Assembly (NCBI GenBank): GCA_947179485.1 | Contig: CAMXBY010000063.1 | Location: forward strand, 1 to 64,000 | Direction of reading: 5' to 3' | Source: Allacma fusca | Taxonomy: Eukaryota; Arthropoda; Collembola; Symphypleona; Sminthuridae | Length of the DNA: 64,000 bases | Part shown: positions 35,906 through 48,604 of the stretch, piece by piece | Layout: each line of letters starts with the position of its first letter | Numbering within the stretch: position 1 is the first letter of the stretch | Translations under genes and position numbers: made by a program | The notes under the pieces: generated by a model | What the model was told of the DNA's origin: nothing | Databases searched by the model: none | What the model saw: only the letters and a program-made list of their open reading frames with translations

Positions 35906-36338
35906 AAATGTATAATAATGTACATGTATATATTGACACTCGTTTGAATAAGGCTAGTATTTTAATTCAGGGATCAAAACAATATTTAGCGTTCTACACA
36001 TTCCCTTGCAGCAGCATCGTCGTTAAAGGGATCAAATTGTCTATTGTATATTAAACCCACGTCTACATGTAATTTAAATAAAAGGAATATATACTAATAT
36101 TTAATAATAATAGTCTAAGTACAGGCAATGTGTACAGGCAAGTCCTTTAACTCTAACTCTAATAGTCCCAAGTAAGTAGCATTCTAACATTCTGTCAGTC
36201 CACTCAGTCGTGTAGTATCCATGCGTTATTAGTCCCTATCAGTCTCAGTCCTAGCAAAAATCTCAGTCAGTCCACTATGTATTTCGTATGCATTTAAGTC
36301 CAGAAGAGTACCACGTGTTGAGCATACACGTCTTCATT
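35906..36338. other. Spacer between minisatellite and 194-bp duplication
   Basis: No gene. A run of short AGTCC/CAGTC words occurs at 36145-36300. Confidence 0.35.
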
Positions 36339-36737
36339 CAGGGTTGTAAAAAAACCGGATTTTATCAATAAAGGCCGAACCAGTGGCAAGAAATGGTAAC
36401 AACCGGTTTTTATTGGACAGTGGATTTATTTGGATAGTATTAAATTATGGCCATTTTATAACAACCTATACAACATCTCCAGACCGGTTAGAACCGGATT
36501 TTAACCAATAATGACCAGGCCATTTCTTGCCTTTTGCCAACCCTTTGTTAATGCATGCATAATATTAGCCAAGCTAGTGGCAAGAAATGGTAGAAACCGG
36601 TTTTTATTGGACAGTGGATTTATTTGGCCAGTATTAATTATGGCCATTTTATACCAACCTATACAACTGGTCCAAGCCAATTAGAACCGGATTTTAACCA
36701 ATGCAGGCCATTCCTTTACGAAAATCCCCCTTTATCG
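36339..36737. repeat. 194-bp tandem duplication with hAT-like edge, unit 1
   Basis: Segments with AGTGGCAAGAAATGGTA and GGTTTTTATTGGACAGTGG occur twice, 194 bp apart. The left edge CAGGGTTG and an internal CCAACCCTTTG are inverted matches like hAT termini, but no target duplication was found. Unit 3 has a single copy. Confidence 0.6.
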
Positions 36738-37684
36738 AACCCCTTTAAAATTTAGTACAATTAAAGCTTTCCAGATTAATCTTATAAATTAACCCAATAG
36801 AATAATTTGACTCCAGCCAAAATTCCTACTGTCTTTATTTTTTCCCTTCTAATTTTCTCTCGAACTCCACAAATCGTCCCTAATTAATTCCCCGGTCTTG
36901 CTCACAATTCTAACACATATAAGAACTTGTTAGATGAGTGCCTAACATTTCCCTAGAATTTCCAGCGAACCACCGTCAGACGATTTCTGGGATAAATGTT
37001 TAGCTATAATATAGGAACAAAGAATTTGAATATTTGAAATCTTCAAAAAATATCTACTTTAATTCATAATATTGACGACTGAGATGGCAAATACTATTGA
37101 TCCACGTGAAGAAAACGAATTCTGAAAAATGTGAGAAATTTGCTTCAAAATGGTAGAATAATATATTTTTGTGACATTGTCTCCAACATATGGGCTAGGG
37201 GGATACAAAGGCTCATGAAAAATCCTAAACTTGACTTTTCCAGCTACAATGCCACGAATATTAAAATACATAGATAAAAATGCAGAAGACAATTTAACCA
37301 TACGATGCATAATTACATCCTTGAGTACAGCAAAGTCGAGGAACTTATTTACAATTTGATTCCTTGTTTTCCTCAGATTTTCCAAAGAATCCAGAATAAA
37401 TTCCTATAAATTGGCTTCTCTTGTGGCCTGCGGTTGCAATTAAATTCTCCGATCTACCTAAATATTTACAAGGCAATCACGCAATAGCATTTGTATTCCC
37501 AAGTCATCTACTGACAAAGGAGTAGCTCCTGGAGTCAAATTAAAGCTCCTGAAACTAAGACATAACAATAACAATAATTAAACAATTGTTCCAAAACCCA
37601 ATTCCTACAACCAAAAACTTCCTTTAAACTTCATAGTTCGATTTCAGAAATACAGTAGTAGCCTAACCAAGAATTTCACCGAAC
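36738..37684. other. 5' region of peptide gene C1
   Basis: No gene supported. It shares blocks with the 5' regions of the A and B genes (for example the TTGGCTTCTCTTGTGGCCTG stretch), showing that the gene modules arose from one another. Confidence 0.45.
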
Positions 37685-37994
37685 ATGGGAAACAAGGCTT
37701 ACTTTATTATTTTTGTCTGCGTATTCATACTACTTGTCATCAACATGAGCAGTACAGACGCCTTTGCTAGATTTGGGTAAGATATTATCCTCAAAATCAT
37801 GCATTCACACTATTCACCTACAAACGTATAACTTACGTAATCGATTCCTGGCTTTAATCTTTAATAATTTATATTTTAGCGGAGTCCCGGGAAGAGGAAT
37901 AATGACCGGTCATATAACTTCCCCGAAGGGGAGTGGATGTGCAGGCGGTCGAGGTTTGAACGGTGGTTGTGTTAAGGGGCGTTTCATCCCGTGA
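37685..37994 (+). CDS. Secreted Gly-rich cationic C-x9-C peptide precursor, type C1 (68 aa)
   Basis: Exon 1 is 37685-37776, intron 103 bp (GTAAGA...TTTTAG, phase 2), exon 2 is 37880-37994 ending TGA. The signal peptide has core YFIIFVCVFILLVINM and cleavage region STDAFA. The mature peptide is about 40 residues: about 13 Gly, six Lys/Arg and no acidic residue. Its single Cys pair is CAGGRGLNGGC, followed by VKGRFIP. Small size, strong positive charge, high Gly and one disulfide fit a membrane-active hairpin-type antimicrobial peptide, but this is inferred from composition. Unlike A and B genes the donor is GTAAG and the start codon is not directly preceded by TTCCAGG. Confidence 0.78.
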
Positions 37995-38541
37995 ATATTA
38001 AATTTATTGAACCATACGCCGATGTAGGTCTAACTGCTATTCTCTGTATTTTGACCCATCTGGAATTAGTGCAATTATTACATCAGTACAATTTATTCCA
38101 AGTTAAACAAGTATTTGTGTATAATGTGCAAAGAGGTTAACTTGAAGCATGATTGAATAAAATTATGTCAATGAAGCATTTCCGGATTAATATTATGAAA
38201 TTATTTCGTAGTAAACTACTAATAAAATGTCACATGACAAAACTTTAGGTTTCATTATCAAAATCGAGCGTTAGAATTGTAAGAGCTCACGAATAGACGG
38301 TATAGTCAATTAAATGCTGAGATATGTTTCCCATTTTTCGTCCATTCTGTATCCCTTAAGTTGCAGTTGAAATTACAGCTGGCCCAAACCCATAATTTAC
38401 AACGAGTGCCATCTTGATTGACTTCCCTAAACGGAATTCAAAAGGAAATTAAGGTTATATATAGTAGACCATACATAACAGTTACAATGAGATTTCAATA
38501 GAAATTCACCAAACATATGTAACAACAAAATGTATACATAT
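37995..38541. other. 3' flank of C1
   Basis: Presumed 3' UTR and spacer with AATAAA near 38154, then the conserved 70-bp module (38167-38242). No gene. Confidence 0.4.
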
Positions 38542-39039
38542 CTCTAGCGTGGTCCTGCTGTTCCAAATTATTAGAGAATGCTTCTAGGATTCCCTTTCCT
38601 CTGCAGATTCCGTGGCACTTGCGAGTGGAGAAATGAAAAATAATTGATGCTGCAGTAGACAAATTGAGTGTTCTCCCAGGCAAAGGAAAAAGAATACTTT
38701 TTAATATACTTTTCAAAATTATATTTTCTTCAACAAAAATAAATAAAAATGAAGGGAGCTCAGCTCATCTCAATTCCAAAAACCAGAATGACCTGCTGCT
38801 CTGGAGAATGATCTCACGCATGAGATTTTCTCAGAGCCAAAACTGTTTCCACCTCTCCTCTTTTAGTACTCTTGCAGAGTACTCCTCCGCGTAACATTGA
38901 CATGACCCATACATATTTCCTCCTTCCCTCAACTTTGGCTTCATGAATTCTTAGTTTAAAGCTTGACTGTACCAACCTTTCCCCCATGCAAAATACACAC
39001 ACAGTAGAACCTTAATACTGTAAGCCATAAGTGCTACAG
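38542..39039. mobile_element. 498-bp insertion with 7-bp target duplication, unit 1
   Basis: TACATAT flanks it on both sides (38535-38541 and 39040-39046). Unit 3 has the empty site with one TACATAT (57537-57543). The ends CTCTAGC and GCTACAG are short imperfect inverted termini. No recognisable transposase; three short frames inside are not supported as genes. Superfamily unassigned. Confidence 0.7.
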
Positions 39040-39046
39040 TACATAT

Positions 39047-41012
39047 CGTCATTTAAATCTTGACTCAAAGTCTTACCTCACTTCCAATAATTTCCATGAA
39101 AGGTACTTGCAGCGCCCAGTCAGAATGCCGGCCAAATGTTACTTTTTGAAGAGTACGAGTGATTCTACCACTTTGGGGTTCCTTCGATCGACTTTGAGGC
39201 TTTGAAATCCAAATTATACAGAAATTTGTATATTAGTGATTTCCTTCTATTTTTCGATAGAATTCCATCGATATTGTGGTATATATGGTTTTAAATCATC
39301 CCCATGTTTTGGTCATATCAAATCTATACAACACACAGTGATTAGTATTACACAGAGTGCCACAAAGGGATTGTTCCCCTTTAGCCTACACAAGGGACAA
39401 CCGTAAACACATTAAATTTCTCTATGACTGCGAGCAAACGATTCCCCACATTTTTAAAAATTTGTTTCTTCCTGCTGGTTCAAAAACTCTGGATCTGGTT
39501 TATTAACTTAGGTTCAGAATTGGGGTCACAACCTGGAAAATCCTGAAGAATATTGCGAGTTATAATTCTATGAGTTATTGCGGATTTTAAATTTCACATT
39601 TTTTTCAATCTCCCCAAAAAATATTACGATAAAATTGAAAAAACTAAACAAACTCACCCAAATATTCCTCCAAAAATTCTCCGGTCTTGTCCACAATTCT
39701 AACACATAAATGAACGTTAATGGATGCCTAAATACCAACTAAAAAATCCCAACGAACCAGTGTCAAATGATTTCTGGGATAAATGTGTAGCTCTGTAGAA
39801 ACAAAGTATTTGAATATTTGCAATCTTCAAAAAAGATCTACTGTGATTCACAATTAGACAGTGACGGCAATTACTATTGATCCAATTGAAGAAAACGAAA
39901 TAATTATTACAAAAGTCTGAGACATAATTTGCTTGAAAACGGTGTAATCATGTATTTAACATTATCTCTAACATGGGCCAGGGGATACAAAGACTCGTAT
40001 TGCAAAATCGTATTGCAGGAGAAAAGACGATCCTTTTTGTCCAATACTTGAAATCCTCCCATTGATTGCTCATTAAGGCTTTTGCAAGGAACAAACCCAG
40101 ACGGAACTAACCCCCATGGAACTGACCGACTGGTCAAAAGATTACCAACCGAAGTATTCAAATTTGATGGATTCGTAAAACCTGAACAATACAAAAGTCT
40201 GAAATTAAGTTTCAAAATTTGAAGCGTTTTACATTCGTTAATTGAAATTCCTATTGAACATGTAATATTTTGTACGTTCCAAGTAGAACTAATTTCATTA
40301 TTGTGTATATATTTTGAACGCCCAGAAATAAGTTGAATTCCATTAGTAAAACATATTCCAGGTTAAATATTTGCATATTTGTGCATAATGTGCAAAATGC
40401 TTTAATTTGTCGAAGGATTTCCCAATTGATATTATTAAGGCATTTCGTAGCAAACTAATTATATATTTCACATGAAAACAATTATGATTGTGTGAGGATT
40501 TTGTACGCATGCCGTTATTATGGACAAGGCTATACCTGACCGCAATACCAAGTACATTATTAAACTTCAATCGATTTCAGTATACGGTTGATAATTTTAT
40601 TGCGGGTTTGGATTTCGAGGAAGACATTAAATATCAATTGGTTTTTACACGAAAAAAGCAAACTCGCGAAGAGTATTTATTAATTTACGTCGGCCTCTTC
40701 CTTCAGATTTCCACATAATCCAAAATAAGTCGGTACATTATTGGTGTTGGGATTCCGGCCTGCGGTTCCAATTCCTCCAAGTGAATTTGTCTTTTTCCAG
40801 TCCAATGGCAATGAAATGTGAATATTAGTGGCTTGTCATAAATCATCTGTTTGGAAAGGAGACGCTCCAGGGTTCACATTTTAGCCTCAAACTGGGATCT
40901 GCTATTACGAAATAACGTAAAATTCCTAAACAAAATTTCCAAACCAAGGAGCCATCTTCAAAATTTATATTTCCATTTCTGTAACGTTAGAGTTCCTCGT
41001 TGTAATTCCAGG
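39047..41012. other. Spacer upstream of A2
   Basis: Homologous to 28660-30567. It includes a recurrent minus-strand frame (39907-40215) and the 70-bp module (40415-40480). No gene supported. Confidence 0.4.
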
Positions 41013-41366
41013 ATAGGGAGTAGGGCTAACTTTGTTATTTATGTCTGCGTGCTCTTATCTGTATTACTTGTCACCATTATGGGGAGTACAGCTCCAAGGG
41101 TTAGAATTATGTGAGATATTTTTCTCGTAATAATATTATTATACTAGCATATATAAAATGTCTTTATATAATCATTTATTATTGAATTTAAACTGAATCT
41201 ACATTTTAGCCGACCCCAAGGATGCCCACCAATTTCTCAGCGAATTATAGCAGCCCCGAAGGGGAGTGCATGTGAAAACGCTCGAAGGTTTAACGGCTCT
41301 TGTTTAAATGGACGTTTCATCCCGCGAAAATGCAAATCATTGGCTCAAACGTCTAAATACTACTAA
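41013..41366 (+). pseudogene. C-x9-C peptide gene type A2, start codon lost
   Basis: Exon 1 (41013-41110), intron and exon 2 (41210-41366) align base for base in layout with A1. The signal-peptide region, splice sites, four-Cys mature region and stop are open. The start codon is ATA instead of ATG. The frame is open upstream to an ATG at 40851, and another in-frame ATG lies late in the signal peptide. Neither would give a normal signal peptide at the N-terminus, so I call it a probable pseudogene. Confidence 0.6.
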
Positions 41367-42626
41367 TTTCATTCATTTGTATTTTAAGCATCAAAAAATA
41401 AGTTCAATTACATCAGTACAACTTACTGCAGGTTAAATTCATATCTGTGTATAATGAACAAAATGCTTCTGATTGAATATAATGAATAAATCAATGAAGG
41501 ATTTCCCAATTGATATTATGAAATTATTTCGTAGTAAACTACCAATAAAATTTCACATGACAAAAATTTTGGTTTTATTCCCAAAAGCGAGTGATAAAAT
41601 TGTGAGAATTCACGAATAGGCTGTATAGTTAATTAAATGCTGTGGATCCGTTTCCCATTGTACGTCCATTCTGTCTCCTTAAACGCCGTAGTTGAAATTA
41701 CAGCTGGTCCAAACCCATAACTTACAATGATTGCCATCTTGATTGACTTCCCTAATTGGAATGTCCATTAACTCGAATAATTCCATTAATAACAAAATTC
41801 TTACTGTCCTCATTTTACTCACTTTTAATTTCCTCGGACACTCCCCTAAATCTTCCCTGAAAAATTCCCCGGTCATGTCAACACTCTAACACAGACACAA
41901 ATGGCCTTGTTATAGGATGCATAGAAACCCCCAAAAATTTCCATCGAACCAGTGTCAAATCATTTCTGGGATAAATGATTAGCTTTGTAGGAACAAAGTA
42001 TTTGGGTATTTGAAATCTTTAAAAAATATCTACTTTAATTCACAATTTGGACGACTCTGAAATGGCAAGTATTATTGATACACGTGAAGAAATCGAATTT
42101 TGAAAAATCCTGGGAAATAATTTTCTTGAAAACGTTGGAATTATGTATTTTGTGACATTGTCTCCAACGTGGGCTAGGGGAATACAAAAGCTCATGAAAC
42201 ACCGTATAATTGACTTTTCCAGCTACACTGCCACGAAAATATATTAAAATAGATTATATTGTAGTAGATAATTTAGCCATACGATACAAAATTACCTACT
42301 TGACAACAGGAAAGTGTGGAGTTTATTTACTACTTGAGTCCTTGTCTTCCTCAAATTTTCCAAAGAATCGACAATAGATTTCTACAAATTGGTTTTTTTT
42401 GTGGCCTGCGGCTGCAATTAAATTCTCTGCCTAAGTATTTAAAAGGCAATCATGCAATAGCATTGGTATTCCCAAATCATCTGCTGGCAAAGGAGTATAG
42501 CTCCTGGAGTAATGTGTTAGCTCCCATCTGAAACTAAGACAATAGAATAATAATTAAACAATTGTTCAAAATCAAAATTAATACATCCATTTCTGTAACC
42601 TAGGAGTTCATCATTGTAATTCCAGG
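41367..42626. other. A2-B2 intergene
   Basis: It contains the empty Helitron site at its start and the 70-bp module (41498-41565). No gene supported. Confidence 0.4.
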
Positions 42627-42951
42627 ATGGGGAGTAGGACCAACTTTGTTATTTATGTCAGCGTGCTCTTATCTGTATTACTTGTCACCATTATGGGGAG
42701 TACAACCTCAAGGGTTAAAATTATGTGAGATATTTTTCCAGAAATAATTATACTAGCATACAGAAAATTCTTTATATAATCGTTTATTATTGACCTTAAA
42801 CTTTATTTATCTACATTTTAGCGGACCCAAATTTAGAGGAACCCCAAATTTAGAGGAACAACTTCGTCGAGCAGTATCGCTGAGAGGGAGTGCATGTGAA
42901 AGCGGTCACAGTTTGAACGGTGCTTGTGTTAAAAGGCGTTTCATCTCGTGA
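42627..42951 (+). CDS. Secreted cationic C-x9-C peptide precursor, type B2 (75 aa)
   Basis: Exon 1 is 42627-42724, intron 97 bp (GTGAGA...TTTTAG, phase 2), exon 2 is 42822-42951 ending TGA. The signal peptide core is NFVIYVSVLLSVLLVTIM with GSTTS as cleavage region. The mature peptide is about 47 residues with ten Lys/Arg, three Glu and the pair CESGHSLNGAC, followed by VKRRFIS. Exon 2 holds a short direct duplication (CCCAAATTTAGAGGAA twice, near 42827-42858) absent from B1, which lengthens the linker before the Cys pair. This gives an intact type-B frame, in contrast to B1. Role inferred only: secreted defence-like peptide. Confidence 0.78.
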
Positions 42952-44111
42952 ATATCCAAATTATTGAATCAAAGGACTATGTAGGACTATAGTTGCATTC
43001 CTCTGTATTTTGACCCTTCTGAAATTAGTTCAATTATTACATCAGTAAAATTTATTCCAAGTTATAAATACATATTTGTATACAATTTGTAAAAAGCTTT
43101 AATTGTAACTTCATTGAATAAAATTATGTCAAAGAAGGATTTCTCGATTAATATTATGAAATTATTTCGTAATAAACTACTAATAAAAATGTCACATGAC
43201 AAAAGTTTTGGTTTCGTTATCAAAATCGAGCGTCAAAATTGTGCGAGCTCACGATTAGACTTAGACAATTAAATGCTGTGATATGTTCCCCATTTTTCGT
43301 CCATTCTGTATCCCTAACGCTGCTGAGTTGAAATTACAGCTGGCCCAAACCCATAACTTACAATGAGTACCATCTTGATTGACTTCCCAAAATGGAATTC
43401 CAAAGGAAATTAAGACCATATACATTGGTTGCAATGAGATTTGAATAGAAATTCATCAAACATATGTACATAACTACAAAATGTCTGCAAGGGTCCTTTT
43501 GTTGTATCTCCCCAAAATGGTATCTCCTTCATATGATGACAAGTACTCAGTCTTCTGTTATTCTTAAAATATTGAAAGCCAAAGTATCCACAGATTATTG
43601 ACTGCAATCTAGAGTTTTCTGGATCAAACTACAAACTATTTCCCTTGATACCTGGGCAATAAATATACATATATAGATAGCAAATTTTACTGTTTTAACA
43701 CAAATATCGGAAACATTTGAAACGGTACCTCGAACGATTAGCTGCCTTCAAAAGTGAAATTTTGACATGGTGTCCCAAGTGGTTTATCTTACTATTAGAT
43801 AGGATTCCATTGATAGGTCTCAGCGTCATTTATCAGAAAATTAACATGATGCTGAATATGGAGTAATGAATGGTTAGATACGGGATGATTCTTTATTAGT
43901 CAAATAATTCTTCCTTACATGTAAACACTTGAGAATTATGTCCCTAAAATAAATAACCAATGAAACAATTCTATTAAAATTAAGCAAATTTATATCACGT
44001 CCACTTACCAAACAACTATTTTCCAAGGGAGACACCCTGGGAATGACTTAATAATTATTTCCGGAAACTTGTTCAGTTTCGTCCCATCGTACACCCAATT
44101 AACCTCGCTCC
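42952..44111. other. Junction of units 1 and 2
   Basis: B2 3' flank, the 70-bp module (43137-43205) and the start of unit 2. No gene supported. Confidence 0.4.
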
Positions 44112-44456
44112 ATGAACTACAATATTTTACACAATGGATGCTTACTAGTAGATAGTAGTTACAGTAATTACATTATTGTACAGAATCTGAAAAACTCCAC
44201 TAAAATGCTTTTCAACCTAAAAAGTTTAGTCTGCAGTGCTACATTCATTACAACAGCGGAAATTATCCGAGTATCAAAATTCAAATCCTTTTCCGATGAA
44301 AGTGACTTTATCAATGCCGTTTTTTGGTATTACTTCTCCCCAGCAAAACTAACCCGATTGCTAATGATCGTGACTCATAATTCAACGGTCACAGATTTTA
44401 TCATCCACGTTGCGCTAAAACTCCGCGATAGAAGAATTGTAACAACAAGTCCATAA
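44112..44456 (+). CDS. Unassigned 114-codon ORF, unit 2 copy
   Basis: Identical in translation to 34547-34891. No recognised domain. Confidence 0.3.
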   Translation: MNYNILHNGCLLVDSSYSNYIIVQNLKNSTKMLFNLKSLVCSATFITTAEIIRVSKFKSFSDESDFINAVFWYYFSPAKLTRLLMIVTHNSTVTDFIIHVALKLRDRRIVTTSP

Positions 44457-45312
44457 AACGAAGGGAACCTTTGAGCCTGTGAGAGGGTTTCTGTCAAAGA
44501 CGAATGTAAAAATTATCGTGTGTTTTGTTTGACCAAATAGCAAGACTGTGATTATTTTTTTAAAATTTTTAAATTAAGGATTCAATATCGAATACCAGTA
44601 CCGAATAAGAATAAGAAATAAAAAAGAAATTCCGTATTATTGGATTTTCAGTGTAAAATTTTCAATTCCCACTTATTCAAATACTTGGATAAGACTTAAT
44701 TTTTGGGTTTTAAAAATTATATAATTACGCATATTTTCCTTCCAGTGAAGTTGCAATTATTCCTGGGCCAAATGACTGACTATGTGGAGTGCATTTTGCG
44801 GCTGAAAAAAACTTTCCTCTAAGGGTTTGGTCAAACGATAACGAGTAATCAAGTGTTTTTATTTCTTTATGTTCTTGAAATTTCCGAAGTATCCAGGGAA
44901 TATGAATGTAAGAATAATTAACACTATCATATTAAAATACCAAATATTTTCCTTAATATGTGTATTACAAAGCCTGTTAAATTTTAGTTTTTAGAAGAAT
45001 ACGATTGATTTAATCACTTTGGGGTACCTCTATCGACTTTGAGGCTTTAAAATTCAAATTATGCAGAAATTTCCATGATAGTGGTTGCCTTTTACTTTTA
45101 GATAGGGTTCCATCGACATTTTGGTTGGCTTTAAATCATCATGTTTTTGTTATGTCCGATGTATACAGCTTACAGCGTAAGAAATACACAGAGTGCCACA
45201 AAGGGATTGTTCCCCTATAGCCTGAAAAGGGGATTACACCTCTAAACGCACAAAATCTAAACGTATAACAGCTAAACGTATAAGCTCAATACGCATAATC
45301 AGCTAAACGTAT

Positions 45313-45470
45313 AAGGTATCTAAACGCATAATCGTCTAAACGTATAGGGTATCTAAACGCATAATCACCTGTACGTATAGGGTATCTAAACGCATAATCA
45401 CCTGTACGTATAGGGTATCTAAACGCATAATCACCTGTACGTATAGGGTATCTAAACGCATAAGGTAGCA
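45313..45470. repeat. 33-bp minisatellite, unit 2 (long allele)
   Basis: Same copy number as unit 1, with three CACCTGTACGTATAGGG repeats. Confidence 0.8.
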
Positions 45471-45903
45471 AAATGTATAATAATGTACATGTATATATTG
45501 ACACTCGTTTGAATAAGGCTAGTATTTTAATTCAGGGATCAAAACAATATTTAGCGTTCTACACATTCCCTTGCAGCAGCATCGTCGTTAAAGGGATCAA
45601 ATTGTCTATTGTATATTAAACCCACGTCTACATGTAATTTAAATAAAAGGAATATATACTAATATTTAATAATAATAGTCTAAGTACAGGCAATGTGTAC
45701 AGGCAAGTCCTTTAACTCTAACTCTAATAGTCCCAAGTAAGTAGCATTCTAACATTCTGTCAGTCCACTCAGTCGTGTAGTATCCATGCGTTATTAGTCC
45801 CTATCAGTCTCAGTCCTAGCAAAAATCTCAGTCAGTCCACTATGTATTTCGTATGCATTTAAGTCCAGAAGAGTACCACGTGTTGAGCATACACGTCTTC
45901 ATT

Positions 45904-46302
45904 CAGGGTTGTAAAAAAACCGGATTTTATCAATAAAGGCCGAACCAGTGGCAAGAAATGGTAACAACCGGTTTTTATTGGACAGTGGATTTATTTGGAT
46001 AGTATTAAATTATGGCCATTTTATAACAACCTATACAACATCTCCAGACCGGTTAGAACCGGATTTTAACCAATAATGACCAGGCCATTTCTTGCCTTTT
46101 GCCAACCCTTTGTTAATGCATGCATAATATTAGCCAAGCTAGTGGCAAGAAATGGTAGAAACCGGTTTTTATTGGACAGTGGATTTATTTGGCCAGTATT
46201 AATTATGGCCATTTTATACCAACCTATACAACTGGTCCAAGCCAATTAGAACCGGATTTTAACCAATGCAGGCCATTCCTTTACGAAAATCCCCCTTTAT
46301 CG
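45904..46302. repeat. 194-bp tandem duplication, unit 2
   Basis: Same as 36339-36737. Confidence 0.6.
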
Positions 46303-47249
46303 AACCCCTTTAAAATTTAGTACAATTAAAGCTTTCCAGATTAATCTTATAAATTAACCCAATAGAATAATTTGACTCCAGCCAAAATTCCTACTGTCTT
46401 TATTTTTTCCCTTCTAATTTTCTCTCGAACTCCACAAATCGTCCCTAATTAATTCCCCGGTCTTGCTCACAATTCTAACACATATAAGAACTTGTTAGAT
46501 GAGTGCCTAACATTTCCCTAGAATTTCCAGCGAACCACCGTCAGACGATTTCTGGGATAAATGTTTAGCTATAATATAGGAACAAAGAATTTGAATATTT
46601 GAAATCTTCAAAAAATATCTACTTTAATTCATAATATTGACGACTGAGATGGCAAATACTATTGATCCACGTGAAGAAAACGAATTCTGAAAAATGTGAG
46701 AAATTTGCTTCAAAATGGTAGAATAATATATTTTTGTGACATTGTCTCCAACATATGGGCTAGGGGGATACAAAGGCTCATGAAAAATCCTAAACTTGAC
46801 TTTTCCAGCTACAATGCCACGAATATTAAAATACATAGATAAAAATGCAGAAGACAATTTAACCATACGATGCATAATTACATCCTTGAGTACAGCAAAG
46901 TCGAGGAACTTATTTACAATTTGATTCCTTGTTTTCCTCAGATTTTCCAAAGAATCCAGAATAAATTCCTATAAATTGGCTTCTCTTGTGGCCTGCGGTT
47001 GCAATTAAATTCTCCGATCTACCTAAATATTTACAAGGCAATCACGCAATAGCATTTGTATTCCCAAGTCATCTACTGACAAAGGAGTAGCTCCTGGAGT
47101 CAAATTAAAGCTCCTGAAACTAAGACATAACAATAACAATAATTAAACAATTGTTCCAAAACCCAATTCCTACAACCAAAAACTTCCTTTAAACTTCATA
47201 GTTCGATTTCAGAAATACAGTAGTAGCCTAACCAAGAATTTCACCGAAC

Positions 47250-47559
47250 ATGGGAAACAAGGCTTACTTTATTATTTTTGTCTGCGTATTCATACTACTT
47301 GTCATCAACATGAGCAGTACAGACGCCTTTGCTAGATTTGGGTAAGATATTATCCTCAAAATCATGCATTCACACTATTCACCTACAAACGTATAACTTA
47401 CGTAATCGATTCCTGGCTTTAATCTTTAATAATTTATATTTTAGCGGAGTCCCGGGAAGAGGAATAATGACCGGTCATATAACTTCCCCGAAGGGGAGTG
47501 GATGTGCAGGCGGTCGAGGTTTGAACGGTGGTTGTGTTAAGGGGCGTTTCATCCCGTGA
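47250..47559 (+). CDS. Secreted Gly-rich cationic C-x9-C peptide precursor, type C2 (68 aa)
   Basis: Exons 47250-47341 and 47445-47559. Sequence and predicted product match C1: signal peptide, phase-2 intron with GTAAG donor, about 40-residue mature peptide without acidic residues and with one C-x9-C pair. Two apparently identical copies would double the dose of the same peptide rather than diversify it. Confidence 0.78.
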
Positions 47560-48106
47560 ATATTAAATTTATTGAACCATACGCCGATGTAGGTCTAACT
47601 GCTATTCTCTGTATTTTGACCCATCTGGAATTAGTGCAATTATTACATCAGTACAATTTATTCCAAGTTAAACAAGTATTTGTGTATAATGTGCAAAGAG
47701 GTTAACTTGAAGCATGATTGAATAAAATTATGTCAATGAAGCATTTCCGGATTAATATTATGAAATTATTTCGTAGTAAACTACTAATAAAATGTCACAT
47801 GACAAAACTTTAGGTTTCATTATCAAAATCGAGCGTTAGAATTGTAAGAGCTCACGAATAGACGGTATAGTCAATTAAATGCTGAGATATGTTTCCCATT
47901 TTTCGTCCATTCTGTATCCCTTAAGTTGCAGTTGAAATTACAGCTGGCCCAAACCCATAATTTACAACGAGTGCCATCTTGATTGACTTCCCTAAACGGA
48001 ATTCAAAAGGAAATTAAGGTTATATATAGTAGACCATACATAACAGTTACAATGAGATTTCAATAGAAATTCACCAAACATATGTAACAACAAAATGTAT
48101 ACATAT

Positions 48107-48604
48107 CTCTAGCGTGGTCCTGCTGTTCCAAATTATTAGAGAATGCTTCTAGGATTCCCTTTCCTCTGCAGATTCCGTGGCACTTGCGAGTGGAGAAATG
48201 AAAAATAATTGATGCTGCAGTAGACAAATTGAGTGTTCTCCCAGGCAAAGGAAAAAGAATACTTTTTAATATACTTTTCAAAATTATATTTTCTTCAACA
48301 AAAATAAATAAAAATGAAGGGAGCTCAGCTCATCTCAATTCCAAAAACCAGAATGACCTGCTGCTCTGGAGAATGATCTCACGCATGAGATTTTCTCAGA
48401 GCCAAAACTGTTTCCACCTCTCCTCTTTTAGTACTCTTGCAGAGTACTCCTCCGCGTAACATTGACATGACCCATACATATTTCCTCCTTCCCTCAACTT
48501 TGGCTTCATGAATTCTTAGTTTAAAGCTTGACTGTACCAACCTTTCCCCCATGCAAAATACACACACAGTAGAACCTTAATACTGTAAGCCATAAGTGCT
48601 ACAG
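48107..48604. mobile_element. 498-bp insertion, unit 2 copy
   Basis: Same insertion, same TACATAT duplication and same position as in unit 1, so it was present before these two units separated. Confidence 0.7.

Larger units (their letters stand above)
33583..43147. repeat. Higher-order repeat unit 1 (about 9565 bp; genes C1, A2, B2)
   Basis: The sequence from about 33583 recurs 9565 bp later with no differences that I noticed. Boundaries were placed where similarity to the next unit begins and could shift by tens of bases. Unit order: unknown ORF, minisatellite, 194-bp duplication, peptide gene C, 498-bp insertion, start-lost A, peptide gene B. Confidence 0.85.

Noticed and set aside
35721..35939. 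Minus-strand frame with repeated YAFRYPIRTGD units
   Set aside because: It is the read-out of the 33-bp minisatellite, whose length is a multiple of three, so the frame stays open by construction.
36339..36737. Firm call of a hAT element over the 194-bp duplication
   Set aside because: The edges resemble hAT termini but no matching 8-bp duplication could be found, so only the repeat is reported.
39907..40215. Recurrent minus-strand frame (also 29452, 49472, 58407) as a conserved gene
   Set aside because: Its recurrence follows from the duplicated units; no start context, signal or splice evidence, and the N-terminal extent differs between copies.
40851..41114. 87-codon plus-strand frame (also at 50416 and 59352) as a gene start for type A
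   Set aside because: It arises by joining upstream spacer to exon 1 through the lost ATG; the hydrophobic signal would then be internal. No evidence that it is transcribed this way.
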